This document shows, in pieces, positions 1 through 10,677 of a stretch of 37,957 nucleotides of DNA. A program made the translations under genes and the position numbers. Numbering within the stretch: position 1 is the stretch's first letter; every line of letters begins with the position of its first letter. The notes beneath the pieces are model-generated. The model had not been told where the DNA came from and searched no databases. It saw only the letters and a program-made list of their open reading frames with translations. Location: contig JAJIRX010000199.1 of assembly GCA_023853785.1 (NCBI GenBank), positions 1 to 37,957 of the forward strand, given 5' to 3'. The DNA comes from Psilocybe azurescens. Its lineage: Eukaryota > Basidiomycota > Agaricomycetes > Agaricales > Agrocybaceae.

Positions 1-556
1 CTTATGGATGTCGGTAGGAAAGACCGCGTATGTCGTCGTTTTGATCAGTCAACTACCTAGCTCCATCGGTCATATTCAATACCGCCAAGGAGATCTCGTT
101 GTAGGTTAACGAATACACCATCCTTGTGCAACATCGGAGATCTATCGTCAGAATGGTCTGGTACATAGAATCTTGTCCTGTTGGCTAGTTTTAAATCTCC
201 TAACCATGTGTTACGGGGTACAGGGAACAATGGCATACTCTATGACAGGATTTTGCGTTTTTAAATGGCTTTCATGAAGAAGTCTAACAAAAAACATACC
301 GAGGAACTAATAGCTGCTCGGAGGGAAATAATCACTTCAGGTTCGTCGTCTGTTGAGACGTCAGATCTCAGCTTTCATGGATAGTCAATCAGATTGTTCG
401 GTAGGTGTCTTTTTTAACAAGTCTAATCTTGAAAATAAAACCGAAGGTAAGCGCCCAATCGGTACAGATCACGGGAATTCCGACCTCGAGTGCGTGGAAC
501 TCGTGTTCATGAAACAGTGATGCAAGTCTCAGCTTGGAACTCAATGCCTTAGAGAA
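1..556. other. Region without a resolved gene
   Basis: No family was recognised on either strand. A short plus-strand frame opens at 264 with a basic, charged start (MAFMKKSNKKHTEEL) and stops at 390. It could be an upstream exon of the coding signal at 557-790, since it has the same orientation and a similar charged composition, but no convincing splice path joins them. The left edge of the window may cut a gene. Confidence 0.3.
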
Positions 557-790
557 GTGGAATCAAGAAACGAGCTGAAAAACTTAGAGCTTGAAGTACG
601 GGACGAGCGATATAGAAAAAGGTGCGAAAAGAAAGGTACTAATAGCACAGACTTAGGAGAAGAAAACTCCGATGGAGAGATTCGAGGGAAAAACGTCGGG
701 CAAGAGCGGGACTTACGTGAAATCCTCCGGCAAGCGCATCTACTAATGTTGGTAACACTGCCAGTGGCTTGGCTGTTTTTCGTCGGTTGA
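557..790 (+). CDS. Hypothetical protein C-terminus, possible tail anchor
   Basis: This is a plus-strand open frame of 77 codons whose composition changes along its length. The first two thirds are highly charged and likely helical (for example LELEVRDERYRKRCEKKG), and the last 17 residues are hydrophobic (HLLMLVTLPVAWLFFVG) before a TGA stop. That is the shape of a tail-anchored membrane protein, but no family was recognised. Coding-like sequence just upstream (LNALEKWNQETS at about 541-576) lies in another frame, so the true gene probably begins further left and passes through an intron or an indel. The ATG at 557 is unlikely to be the real start. The gene converges with the AA9 gene whose stop is at 1132. 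Confidence 0.3.
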   Translation: MESRNELKNLELEVRDERYRKRCEKKGTNSTDLGEENSDGEIRGKNVGQERDLREILRQAHLLMLVTLPVAWLFFVG

Positions 791-1131
791 AGTTGTAAGC
801 TTGGAACCAGCGACATTCGTATCGATAACTGCTATTTGACAAAGAAGCAGGCGAATAAACATAAGACATGTTCAAAGGTCGCCGTTTCTTCTACAGATAG
901 GGGTCGCCGCCAGTAGCGTATAAAGAAGCTGAGCCAAATTTTGGTCAAGTCTTGAACTGATCCCTCTTGAGTATTTTACTCAAAAGGGCTCAACGGACTC
1001 AGTTTCACACACATTGTAGCATTTTATTTTGTTGGTATGTGTTCTTTGTACTTACATGCACGGCTGATACATCAAAGACTTTCACGCGCACATCCCTTCG
1101 TTCATTAAAGGTTTACCGTATTTTTAGTCAT
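791..1131. other. Convergent intergenic region
   Basis: This stretch lies between the stop of the hypothetical plus-strand frame and the stop of the minus-strand AA9 gene. I see no gene, repeat or RNA in it. It presumably holds the two 3' untranslated regions. Confidence 0.4.
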
Positions 1132-2688
1132 TTAGTTCAGGCATTGCGAGTAGTAAGCTGGTCGGTGAAGAGAAATATAGATTAGTTTAAGGCGACATGG
1201 TGTATAAGAGAGATACACGTACCGTTGACGACCTGGCATGTCCCCTGAGCACATCCAGTAGCACCTCTGCAATAAATAATTAGTCAGAGACAAGGAAGTC
1301 AGGTCTGTCGAAAGTAACGCACGTCCATCCAGTCTGGAAGAAAACAAATATTGATCAGCAAAGAAAACTTAATCTCAGGTGCCAAATAGATGACTCACTC
1401 CCCGCATTGCCCGTAAAGTGCGACAGTGCCGGCAGATGTTGGTGTTGGTGTTGGTGTATTGACAGTCGTAGTACGTGCAGTAGTGGTGTTGATAGTCGTG
1501 GTACGAGCAGTAGTGGTAGGAGCAGGAGCGACAGTAGTGGCGCCTCCTCCGCCGCTTGATGGTACAGCCGTGGGAGCTCCAGGAACGACGGTGGGGACGG
1601 TCTTGGGCTGACTGGCAGTGTTCCATGTCGCGGTGGTGGGCCATGGGGTAGCAGCGACAGCTGGGACGGCGGCACCGTATGGAGTTGGTCCAGGAACTAC
1701 ACAATAGTTTGTCAGGCAAATTTAGTTTCCCAGCTGTGCTAGCTTCCAATTATAAGATGCTTACTTGCGTAGGTACTGAGAGGCTCGTAAATGTTGATGA
1801 GGATACCTGGATCGCTAGCGCTGTATGCGCCAGGGAATTTGACGGTGGAAGGCTTGGTCGAGCCTGAACCGGCCACGTTGACTTGATAGCACGACATGTA
1901 GAACTGAGCACCTCCAACAGAGCTGGCTACGTGAAGAGCTGCATTCGGGGAATTAATACCAGTGCACGGGACGCGATAGAGAATATCACTAACCGATGAC
2001 TTCAGCACGAACGAGGTAGTTGCCAGGCGCTATATCTTTGGGAACAGTGAATGTGAAGTGGCCACAGTTATTCTGTTTCGTATTAGTATTTGGATTTTTT
2101 GATTGGACAAAAGCTTACATTGAGGACTTCTGTTGCCCAATATACCGGGTTATTTGAGGGCATTCCCATCTCAGCGACTTTGAACCAGTTTGCGCTCGAA
2201 CCGACCGCAGTCGTTGCATCGGAGACGGCGGCCATGTAGATCTATTAGATATTAGCGACGTTCTCTTCTCGTTTGGGGAATTTGAGCTAACCTGTACGGG
2301 GCCGTAGTGGTCTCCACCGATCGCCTCATTGCTGCATGTTCGGTCTCCAGGCTGCTGATGCATCTCAACAGTAAGCTGGTCACCAGCTGTAGATAGTCTC
2401 ATAATCTATCTGTAGTCGAGACGGACAACATCCTTACCATTGACTGGACAGACACCCTGGCTTGTACCAGCGATGTTGCATGCTAGATCCTACAACCAAA
2501 GTTTATTCATCCGCATTGATAAAAGACGAATGACGTACATTGGTCGTGACGCTTGTCACGGGGTTATTGCTCGCCGGTAAACGAACGCACGAGTTTCCTG
2601 CATCAACCCCGTTAATCCAAAGCTCTTGGAAGGTGGCATGAGCAGCAGCAGAAGCGACGAAAGCAGCTGTAGCGAGCGCGTATCGCAT
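1132..2688 (-). CDS. AA9 lytic polysaccharide monooxygenase with C-terminal CBM1
   Basis: Secreted copper enzyme that oxidatively cleaves cellulose. Ten exons are inferred (2688-2539, 2489-2438, 2386-2292, 2241-2119, 2072-1994, 1938-1765, 1696-1399, 1333-1323, 1266-1223, 1157-1132), about 350 residues. A 16-residue signal peptide ([16 protein letters not shown]) leaves His as residue 1 of the mature protein, the first ligand of the copper histidine brace. The second His lies in [10 protein letters not shown] and the axial Tyr in [12 protein letters not shown] Thr/Pro/Ser linker with ARTTT repeats leads to a CBM1 ([29 protein letters not shown]). Two CBM1 exons are tiny (11 and 26 nt). The CBM1 frame works only if one G is added to the GGGG run at 1400-1403 (minus-strand sense). 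As sequenced, the CBM would be lost while the catalytic domain stays intact. The family call is firm. Regiospecificity (C1 or C4) cannot be told. Confidence 0.95.
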
Positions 2689-2744
2689 CTTGAGGCCTTA
2701 GGTCCGAAATTGAATTTCAATAGACTTAAGGAGGCCAAGCCCTC

Positions 2745-2751
2745 TTTTATA
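2745..2751 (-). promoter_or_regulatory. TATA box of the AA9 gene
   Basis: TATAAAA on the minus strand, about 57 bases upstream of the AA9 start codon at 2688. That spacing suits a TATA element for a strongly inducible secreted-enzyme gene. Confidence 0.55.
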
Positions 2752-2819
2752 CATTCGCCATTAGCAATTTTAACTTTCTTCACCTCATCTCGCTGCCGAG
2801 AAGGAAGACGGAGGAGCTA

Positions 2820-3596
2820 GTCGGAAAAAGTATCTCGGCAACCCCTAGTCTAGTTCGTCATCGCGAAGGATGATTTAGAGACGATACTCACAAAATGACT
2901 TGATGGTACAGAAATACAACATCCAGCTATGTTTAGCACAATTTTTGAGCCTTCTGTGACACCGAAGTTGAATATCTTGAAGGAACTCGGGAAACAACAG
3001 ACGCCCATGTGATGGAGTCAGCGCATGAAAAGGCAAAAATCTCGGAAAAAGGAAGGTTTCCCCAACCAGCCGACAGGTTCGATCAGACAAGCATATTGCT
3101 CGGAGGAATAGAGTAGCTCCGTGACCCCACATCCCATATTACGTGGCGTAGCTTGTGTTTGGAGAAATGACACGGTGGGGGAGAATTTGGACGTTGCATT
3201 AACTGCCTGCGAAGAGAAGTTTAGAGGCCAATGGTTGCCATTGATCATTCAATATATACACCCAGTTCATTGAATGATCTTGAGAATAATCTCACTACTG
3301 AACCATGCCCTGATCAATTCTCGGTCGGTTTACAGTTGGATTTTGAGATCGCTACGGTACACGCAAGGGCATGCGAGCTGGACATTCGGGGATACTTACC
3401 CCGCAACCTTGGAGCATTTTCCCGAGGCTTACACGCCGGATTGATGTATATACTCCTTCAGCGTGCCACAGTAATTGGTGTTGAGAAGAGGGCGCTTACT
3501 TGAAGATTGAAAGCAGAGCTACCTTAAGTGAAAGTGCCAACTGGCAGAAAAATATGGGAAAACGTAAATTAACATCCGATTAAATCTCCGACCACA
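2820..3596. other. Intergenic region
   Basis: This lies between the AA9 promoter and the duplicated block next to glycosyltransferase A. Open frames occur on both strands, but none has recognisable motifs or splice structure. Nothing can be called. Confidence 0.4.
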
Positions 3597-3687
3597 CGGT
3601 CCCACACGTCCCGCAAGTAGTGCAATCAAACTTTATCGTGGTATCTGAACAAGATGTACTTCTAGGAAGGCTGAAGACTGTACTTTA
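3597..3687. repeat. Direct repeat copy 1 (duplicated gene 3' end)
   Basis: About 90 bases closely matching 3776-3863, sharing cccgcaagta, aatcaaact, atatcgtg-like and aagatgtactt blocks in the same order. On the minus strand it repeats the last codons and stop region of glycosyltransferase A (Leu-Gln-Pro-Ser-stop here against Leu-Gln-Leu-Ser-stop in the gene). It is therefore a detached extra copy of that gene's 3' end. Confidence 0.7.
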
Positions 3688-3775
3688 AGCTGAGCCAGGT
3701 ACTGAGTCTTCTGGTAAGTACAACCTCACGACGTTCCTCTTCGAGAATTAAGTTTTCGGCTGAAATGCCAAAGTG

Positions 3776-3863
3776 CAGCCACACGCGTCCCGCAAGTACA
3801 ATCAAACTATATCGTGATATTCAAACAAGATGTACTTTTAGGAAAGCTGAAGGTTATACTTCG
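3776..3863. repeat. Direct repeat copy 2 (spans UGT-A stop codon)
   Basis: Partner of the block at 3597-3687, displaced by about 179 bases. It includes the stop codon (3838-3840) and last codons of glycosyltransferase A, and the DNA immediately downstream. The copies differ by scattered substitutions and small indels, so the duplication is not very recent. Confidence 0.7.
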
Positions 3864-5962
3864 AAGAGAATTGGCGGAAATCTCTTCTACTGGGTCCATC
3901 AGCCTCCCATGCTTTGGCAAATTTGTCCTTGAATGCTAGAGCATTTTGCCGCAACTCCTGTCCTTTCTCACCTCGACAGGATTCGATGACCTCTCTTATC
4001 TCTATCCCTACGGCCTCCCTAGTGCCCTTTGCAGCATTTCCAGTCCTGAGAAGAGGTTTTAAGCCATTATTGCCTGTTCTGACTTCGATCAGCTCAAAGG
4101 CGACTTTGAGGTTCAGAGAAAGATGCGCGGCCGTCGCTGGCTGGTCGGCTTCAAAAGGCCAGCATATCCTAGCCATTTTATGTTAGTATCAATAATATGA
4201 TATAAAATGAAAGCGTATACATCGGAGTACCGCTCCCCAGACTTTCCATGACACTATTTTGTCCTCCATGGGTCATGAACCACCCAGTTGCCTAGGTGGA
4301 CGTATAGTGTCAGAGATTAACAGAGAGTTTTAATTAGAGTGCGTACTTTATGGTTTAGAATGTACTGTTGAGGAATCCACTTGGAAATGAGTCCTATACC
4401 AGAATCCTTTACCCTCTGAATCAAATCTTCAGACATCTTGGCGAAGGGTGAGGCATAGCAAATAATCTGGACCCGATGTCAACATATCTTTTTCAGTCAT
4501 GGAACGACAAACTTACAAAGGGGCGGTTTTTCAATGAAAACTTCTAAAACCTCTTCGATGTAGTCCTGTGCCGCCGGCCAAAAACCGTTCCGAAAGAGAT
4601 CTAAGTGCCATTCAGATGGTTTAAATATACCAATAAAAATCTATTAATAGAACTCACCAGTATGACTGATTTTTCACCGTGCTTTACCAATGCCCTCTCG
4701 AGGAACTCTCTGATATCAGTAGATCCACGGTCGCTTTCCTTGACTACACCATATCCTGCAGGTAGAAGCGGGCCAACAACGTATACCTCTTGGTTCCAGT
4801 CCGAGAACCAGGATTTCACTGCTTCCAAAGTCTCTCCCTCCATGCTATATGAAGTGGTCACAAAAACCGCATCTGCTTCCCTAAGTCCTCTATAGTACTG
4901 ATATTATACAAGTGTACGAGGATAGAGTATCCAGTACTCACGCGTGAGCCATTTTCATAATGTCTCCGAATGGCATTTCGAACGCAAGCTATTTCAAAGA
5001 AAACCCGTTAGGTTTGATTCCGACCATTCGCAGTACATTATGCCCCATACCAATTGAGGGAAGAACTCCCAGTCATACATATTAGGGACACCGGGTATTT
5101 TGACCGTGTCACCCTTCGTGTTTTTGACGAAGTCAAACAGCTAATTGGCGAGTCAGTAATTATGCAAGATATTTTTGCCATTTGACTCACCTTTTCTTCG
5201 ACCTCTTTAGTCGTAGCTCCAGTCTTAATGACTTCTTGCTCAACCTTCTTACTTATGTCGCCATATCCACCGAATTTCTCGGGTCCCCAGAATCGTATAC
5301 CAGTTGCCATATGTGCGCTAAACCATGAAGCTATTGGTACGGAACGCCCGGAGATGGCGCGCGTCGCTAACATAAGCGAGGATGCAAAGAACTGGGCGTG
5401 CAGTTTTTGAGATTGTGCGTTTATTTCTGTGTGTGTTTGAACGGATATAAAAACTGCGTACATCGAGAATAACAGCATTAGGCGGAGGCACAGCCTCGAA
5501 CATCGTTCCAGTTGCAGAGCAAGAAATAGGTTTGCTCTGGACAAGATTCTGGTAGACCGCCCCATAAGATTCGATAAGTGGGGGCATGAGAGCGAAAGGA
5601 TCTTCTGAGTCAGATTGGAAGGAAGACAGCACTCTGAGAGAGTAGGAGGTGAGCTCACATCTACATATTTTTGTTTCTTTGCGTACCTGAGTCTTCGGCG
5701 CACATTCTCGCTCGCACTATCGCGAAATTCAGCTGAAATCTCGGCTTGGGCTTTCTTGAGAAATGCTGGGACTAGTATCATTGTCACAGCAATATTCTCA
5801 TTTTCCTGGATGATACGTGCTGCCAAAATGCAGAAAGGCCTTACATGGCCTAGACGATAGAGTTAATGGGAAAAATAATAAGTGTAAGTGATCTGTACAA
5901 GTAGTGCAACAACGACAAAACTTACCCCAAGCTGGAAATGCCGAGAAGAGGATATGAGTGTT
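3838..5962 (-). CDS. UDP-glycosyltransferase copy A, frame-broken as sequenced
   Basis: GT1-family (UDPGT) enzyme predicted to move a sugar from a UDP-sugar to a small lipophilic acceptor. It matches copy B (11292-13452) exon for exon. Recognisable segments are HILFSAFPAWGHVRPF at the N-terminus, TGIRFWGPEKFGGYG mid-protein, YVVGPLLPAGYGVV, and the C-terminal donor-binding region WIPQQYILNH, ATGWFMTHGGQNSVMES, ICWPFEADQP. Three single-base gaps break it: the T run read at 4580-4584, and the A and C runs at 4527-4531 and 4520-4523. Adding one base to each restores the reading of copy B. No ATG lies in frame upstream of HILF, where a TGA occurs at 5963-5965 instead, so the start is lost, mis-sequenced or on an unrecognised exon. 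It may be a pseudogene or an intact gene with sequencing errors. Confidence 0.85.
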
Positions 5963-5965
5963 TCA

Positions 5966-6655
5966 AGTGGGCGCTTGGTAGTGAAGAGGTCCACAATATA
6001 ATCAATTTATAGAAACCGAGTAGCCTACAGTGGCACCTTATTCACACTGCTTCCATATAATAAGCATAATTTGTCCGGCATGAGTTGGTGAGAAAGATTA
6101 ATAAACATGCGGTATATTTACTTTAGAAACGTCAGTTTGTCTACTCACGGCGCCAAGCCAAGCTGCTTGTTCCCATGACACGTCGTCAGTTCGTAGTGAT
6201 CTGCCATCCCGCTTCGTCAGTAAGGCTATGGACGGCGAAACTTCCTTATGTAAAGTTCATAAAACCTATAAATACTAAAAGATGTATTGCTATCATAACT
6301 GATACGTAGTCAGCCGGCATATAACGTGTCTGCATTTGACGAGACCGAACTCCAGAACAATGAAAAATAGTACATATACCGTAATACTATACTCAGATAA
6401 TTTACAGTCCCAAATAACTATAACAAGCGGCCCTTACGTCAGTCGACACTGACCAATTACAATTGTATAAGTACTGTCGTCCGGTGGTTTCTGTGATGTG
6501 TGTCACAAGCTTGGTATTGATAGAATAAATACATGGATGGGTTTAGAATACATATGTGGCGAGTGGGGATTGGAAACAAATGAAGAAGTAAATGTACAAA
6601 TTCCAAGACAAACAACATGGAACAATTCGTTAAAGCAGATCTCAATACACTGACC
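5966..6655. other. Intergenic region, possible missing 5' exon of UGT-A
   Basis: No gene is called. On the minus strand an ATG near 6209 opens a short frame (MADHYELTTCHGNKQLGLAP) that runs into a good GTGAGT donor. It does not splice in phase to glycosyltransferase A, and its sequence is unlike the N-terminus of copy B, so I do not attach it. Confidence 0.3.
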
Positions 6656-8232
6656 TTACAGCACGGATCCAACGACCGTACTATTGCCAATTGAGCTCCT
6701 CGACGCTTTCCCGTTATCTGACACTCCAGCCTTGACATTCTGTGCATAGTCGATATTAAAGGCATCATTCGCACTCCCGAGGCCAGCGGCTTTATCGCCA
6801 AAGAAATACGTCGAATTGCTTCGGCTCTCCGCGATGGCCCGTAGCTGTTCCAGTCTCTTGAGCTCAACCAGTGTGGCGAGCCAACTTGCGGTGCTCCGGT
6901 GTTATCTCCTCCTTATTGGAATTGGGCGCAAGGGAGCGGGCGATGTTTTCAACTTGTTGTGAGAGAGCGGCAGATTCCATCAAGGCTTGTTGTTGTCTGA
7001 TGAATGTGTTGAGAAAATCGATATAAAAGATGATAAGAAGGGACAAAGTACCTAGCTTCGGCCTCTCTGAATACGGTCTTGTATTTAGCATCTGCTTCAT
7101 TTGATTTTGCTTCGAGCTGGAGTCCAAATTTGGTCACCAAGTATCATAAAACGTGACAACAATGCGTACGTGTCCTTCACTCTCCAGAATCACACGCTGC
7201 TTTTGTCCTTCGGCGATATTAATTTGTGCCTGAGTGTCCAAGAGTTGTTTTCGACGGTTACGTTCTGCTTCCATCTGTAGCTCGAGTTGTCGCTAGAGTA
7301 TGGCAGTCTGGTCAATGTTTATAAAGAGATGCGTTGAAAGAACAGACCTCGACTTCCCGGTTCGCGGGTTGGAATGATTGCACTTCAAATCTCGTACATT
7401 CCACACCCCAATTCTATGGAGACGTTGAAGTACATGAGTGCTTTTCTTGATAGTGGTACAAGATCTCACCGAAATTGAATTGCCTATGGTGACATTGAGC
7501 TTCCTGTTCAAATCGTTTCGATCCGCGATCACTTGATCATACGAAAATGAGCCTAGAACACTTCGCATAGCTGATGTACCGATATTCTGTACGTTTTTTC
7601 GACCTCTGATACTGCAAAACAGGCCTGTTGAAAGCAAAAAAGGGGTTAATTAAGTGCACGTGATTATAACCTCAGGGCCATCGAAATTTTTTGTTCAATT
7701 GTAACTACCTTGTAACTGTCGTTTATACGATAGAAAAGAGACCCCGAGCATAACACAGGAACCTGAACAGACGCGGAAGCCATGTTATGTGAATATAACC
7801 CACTCTAATCACATGCGCAGATGATTTCTGAAACTCACATTATCGGCTGTATAACCTGGAAGCTGAGATTGGAGATCGTTCATTAGCATTCATTTCGAAC
7901 GGCATATGGTGTTTTCACGGAGTGAATTTATGCTTACATTTGGGATGTTGACAGAGGATTCACGCACGTCCAATACGGTCAAAGTGTGATATAACGGTAT
8001 CTTGACATTCAAGCCTGGTGTCAACTTGACTGGGTTCCGACCAAGACTGTTTAGACTATCAGCCAATCGTTCAACACTCTACTAAGACTGCTCACCTCAG
8101 GCGCCATCCCTCATGCCCTTGCTGAATGACTGTAAGGAAACTCCTTCGCGTTAGATGCCCCGAAGGTTTCGTGAGGTTGGCGACAGTGCGAGCTAGTCGC
8201 GTAGGGGTCGAGCGAGAAATTGCGGAGCTCAT
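6656..8232 (-). CDS. Stomatin-like SPFH/band 7 protein, probably mitochondrial
   Basis: Scaffold protein of the SPFH superfamily, most like the stomatin-like protein 2 group of the mitochondrial inner membrane. The N-terminus (MSSAISRSTPTRLARTVANL) is Arg/Ser-rich without acidic residues, as in a targeting peptide. SPFH core segments are NPVKLTPGLNVKIPLYHTL, VLDVRESSVNIPNLPGYTAD, VQNIGTSAMRSVLGSFSYDQ and WGVECTRFEVQSFQPANREV. Then comes the long helix (MEAERNRRKQLLDTQAQINI, IAEGQKQRVILESEG, AEARQQQALMESAALSQQ) and the C-terminal ELKRLEQLRAIAESRSNSTY with YFFGDKAAG. About nine short exons are implied, one of 24 nt. Two frame breaks occur: one A is missing in the run at 7594-7599, and one base is extra near 6875-6879 (KLA(R)TLVELKRL). 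The SPFH assignment is firm and the localisation is inferred. Confidence 0.88.
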
Positions 8233-8811
8233 AGGGTACAATGAAAAGATCCTGGTGTGTGTAGTAGATACGACGAAGTCTCTCGAAGGCTAAAGCTACT
8301 TATATGCGGTGAAGCTGGGCTGCCGAGGAGACGCGTAGTAGGTGCAATGACGGTCCGGTCATAGCCGCCACAATGTTGCCGGCATAAACTAAGCGCCATT
8401 TGCCCAGATAATGCCCGTAGGTCCGTATACCACGCTTAGTCTGACTGACCCTAGAAGGCAAGTGATGTGCGAGTTACGCCGAAAGTTATGGTGAGTTACA
8501 TACTAACTAGTTAGCAGTTATAATTAACTCTAATGATGGATTATTGGGAGCTTGCTCCCCTCTCTACCGCCGATGCCAAAATGTCTAAGCCCACGTGATC
8601 CGCTGGCTTTTTGATGGTCACCCCGTGAGAACTTTGAAAGCGGTGAGCGGCGAGCACAGCTCATCATTAGAGCATGCCAGGCACTGGCATAGCGAAGCGT
8701 TCTTACATAATTACAGGAGTGTGGGTTGGTGCATTGATCCAGAGAGAAACAATCGCGTTTGTAGCCAATTCGTAGTACATTTGTAGTATTTCTGAATAAA
8801 ACAAGTGGCTA
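8233..8811. other. Upstream region of the SPFH gene
   Basis: This holds the presumed promoter of the SPFH gene and then unassigned DNA. Around 8500-8530 there are TAACTAGTTAG and TTATAATTAACT strings that recur in altered form at 9150-9170 on the other side of the transposase remnant. They could be decayed terminal repeats, but they do not align well enough to call. Confidence 0.3.
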
Positions 8812-9120
8812 CTAACCTAAAAGGATGTCCTCAGCAGTCGCATCCGATTCTGGGCCAAGATCGCCATCAGCATCCAACTCCAATAAGTCATACAAGTCCA
8901 ACTCTGCATCAAATGTGAAGTCCGCAAAATTAGCATAGCGAGTTCCCCACAAATTTCAAGAAAAATCAAATAATTGCTTCAATGTTAATATTCTCCACTC
9001 GTCCAAAACTTGAGTCGGCTGGTTGTCTTGGTTGTCTTTCTCAGGCATTTGACGTTGGTGGGCAACCAAAGCAGCAAATTCGCCACTGGGAATCAGAGTA
9101 GCGCTAAGCTCACCCCGAAC
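8812..9120 (-). pseudogene. C-terminal remnant of a probable DDE transposase
   Basis: On the minus strand one frame reads about 100 codons with a single internal TGA. It includes EFAALVAHQRQMPEK, DEWRILTLKQLFDF, (stop) NLWGTRYANFADFTFDAEL and then the acidic tail DLYDLLELDADGDLG before a real stop at 8812-8814. The aromatic stretch followed by a Leu/Asp/Glu-rich end resembles the C-termini of transposases abundant in basidiomycetes. I cannot fix the family (Harbinger-like or hAT-like). There is no start and no catalytic core, so it is a relic. Confidence 0.4.
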
Positions 9121-10025
9121 TCAGGCCATCAATCATGGGGAAATTATCGAGTTAGTAACTAGTTATAACTTTGATGGCTACCCCAACTCTAACTCGATCA
9201 AATAGTTATTGCCCGCACATCCACATCACTGCTAGAGGGCGCACTGGATATAATGTATATCGATGTCTAGCGGAAACAAAGATGCATAATCGAAGCGCAA
9301 CACAGCTGCATTGGTCGACCGTCTGTTCGTTTCGCTTCCCGAACCTCGAAGACCGAAGCTCCAGCGCCATCGTGGAAAATATTAAAGATAGGCTCAGTAT
9401 TATTAGTAGGTGGACATTCGTTTGCCACACAACATGTTTTACACATAAAATTCATGCTCAAGTAGCGACACCGATGGTCTTGCATTTCTTGCTCCCAAGA
9501 CTAATCCAGTACAACGTTTAATGATCTTCAAGACAGTGTCGTGAGCGATAGATGGTTGAGCTCTGTGATACGTCTGGGAATAGTGTGAAAAGTCTGCAAG
9601 GTTGATGATTTTTGTCTCAATTATCCTCGTCGTTCTGAATTTTAACATCATTAAACCCCCGTCGGAATACATATTAACGATTAGGGAAACACAAGAAGTT
9701 AATGTCCTGCGGCATGATGTGCCACGCTCTGAGTCTCTATATCCAGTGGAGTCATTTAGCTTTGACATGGACTATAACCCGCTATTCCAATATAAATACT
9801 AATAAAACGTTAACAGCCTACGGTTACAGATGGTCCAAAGATGATCGGTGGGCTTTTTCAGTGAGAACATTCCTATGAAGTGCTATTGTCGTCTGTATGC
9901 TCTTGTCTGCTTTATGTGACTAGCGGCAGATTTCTCTAGCAAAGTACTCTGTAAAAGCGTCGATCAGTTCAAGCAACGATTAACGATCATGCTGAACGAT
10001 ACCAAAACAAAATTCCATGACAACT
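9121..10025. other. Unassigned intergenic DNA
   Basis: Open frames of 60-115 codons exist on both strands (for example 9171-9521 +, 9439-9768 -), but none shows family motifs, splice structure or low-stop coding character. I see no gene here. Confidence 0.4.
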
Positions 10026-10274
10026 CAGCTGTGTCGGTTATGTAAACACTTGGTTGAGGAGGACAAACAGCATGCAGTATTTCTTTGCGAAGTAATCTCG
10101 GACGACCTGATACAATGAAGAATAGCATTGATTGCGTCAGCAAATCAACTAATGCCTAAATCTTGTCGGGATTTGTTAGAAGGAGATAACAGGTTGGATC
10201 TGCTCAGGCTGTTATGCAAACTGGAAGACATTCTACCCACTTTTGCAGCTCATATATACTATACCATACTCTGA
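10026..10274 (+). pseudogene. LINE (non-LTR) C-terminal zinc-binding remnant
   Basis: One plus-strand frame reads QLCRLCKHLVEEDKQHAVF followed by LCE, which has the C-x2-C-x9-H-x4-C spacing of the zinc-binding tail that follows reverse transcriptase/RNase H in fungal Tad-like LINEs. A TGA interrupts it (10117-10119). The frame then continues through LMPKSCRDLLEGDNRLDLL and RLLCKLEDILPTFAAHIYY to a stop at 10272-10274, which also matches the usual Leu-rich end of such ORFs. No upstream RT domain was found, so this is a fragment. Confidence 0.45.
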
Positions 10275-10562
10275 AGGAGTTGCACTGGTTGATGCATTCC
10301 GTCACCCTGATTTTAATGAACTTCAGTGGATGGTCCCCAGGATTGTAGATATTGCCAGCGTTTTGTTACCGTCTGCCTGTGGTACCCATGTACATGGGAA
10401 ATATTATGTCATTGTTTAGTATGCCGTCCGAGTATACACACCCAAATATAATTTAAACCTGAGATAAAATGAATAAGACTCCCTTCTCCTTGAGCCAGTG
10501 AGATCTATGAACTGCTTATGGGTGTTCAGAACGTCAAACCTGTAAGAGGGCTGGGGGTCTTG

Positions 10563-10602
10563 TCGAGGCTTGATAGTTTGGCAGGTCTATCAAACCCCTC
10601 GA
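10563..10602. repeat. Imperfect palindrome / hairpin
   Basis: The left arm TCGAGGCTTGATAG and right arm CTATCAAACCCCTCGA are complementary apart from a small bulge, with a loop of about 10 bases. It lies in gene-free DNA shortly before the CATC microsatellite. It could be a structured transcript end or a mobile-element relic. Function is unknown. Confidence 0.4.
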
Positions 10603-10640
10603 CGGACCGGCGAGTTCCTATTTTGGGACCGTAAAATCGC

Positions 10641-10677
10641 CATCCATCCATCCATCCATCCATCCATCCATCCATCC
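10641..10677. repeat. (CATC)9 microsatellite
   Basis: Nine perfect tandem copies of CATC plus one base, in non-coding DNA between the LINE remnant and glycosyltransferase B. Confidence 0.95.

Noticed and set aside
1426..1611. Plus-strand Val/Gly-rich ORF resembling a repeat protein
   Set aside because: It is the reverse complement of the Thr/Pro linker of the AA9 gene.
8490..9180. Terminal inverted repeats around the transposase remnant (TAACTAGTTA-like words)
   Set aside because: The words are AT-rich and partly self-palindromic. They do not align over more than about ten bases, so no element ends can be fixed.
9171..9802. Two plus-strand ORFs of 116 and 66 codons
   Set aside because: No recognisable domain, biased composition or splice logic. 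They lie among transposon relics.
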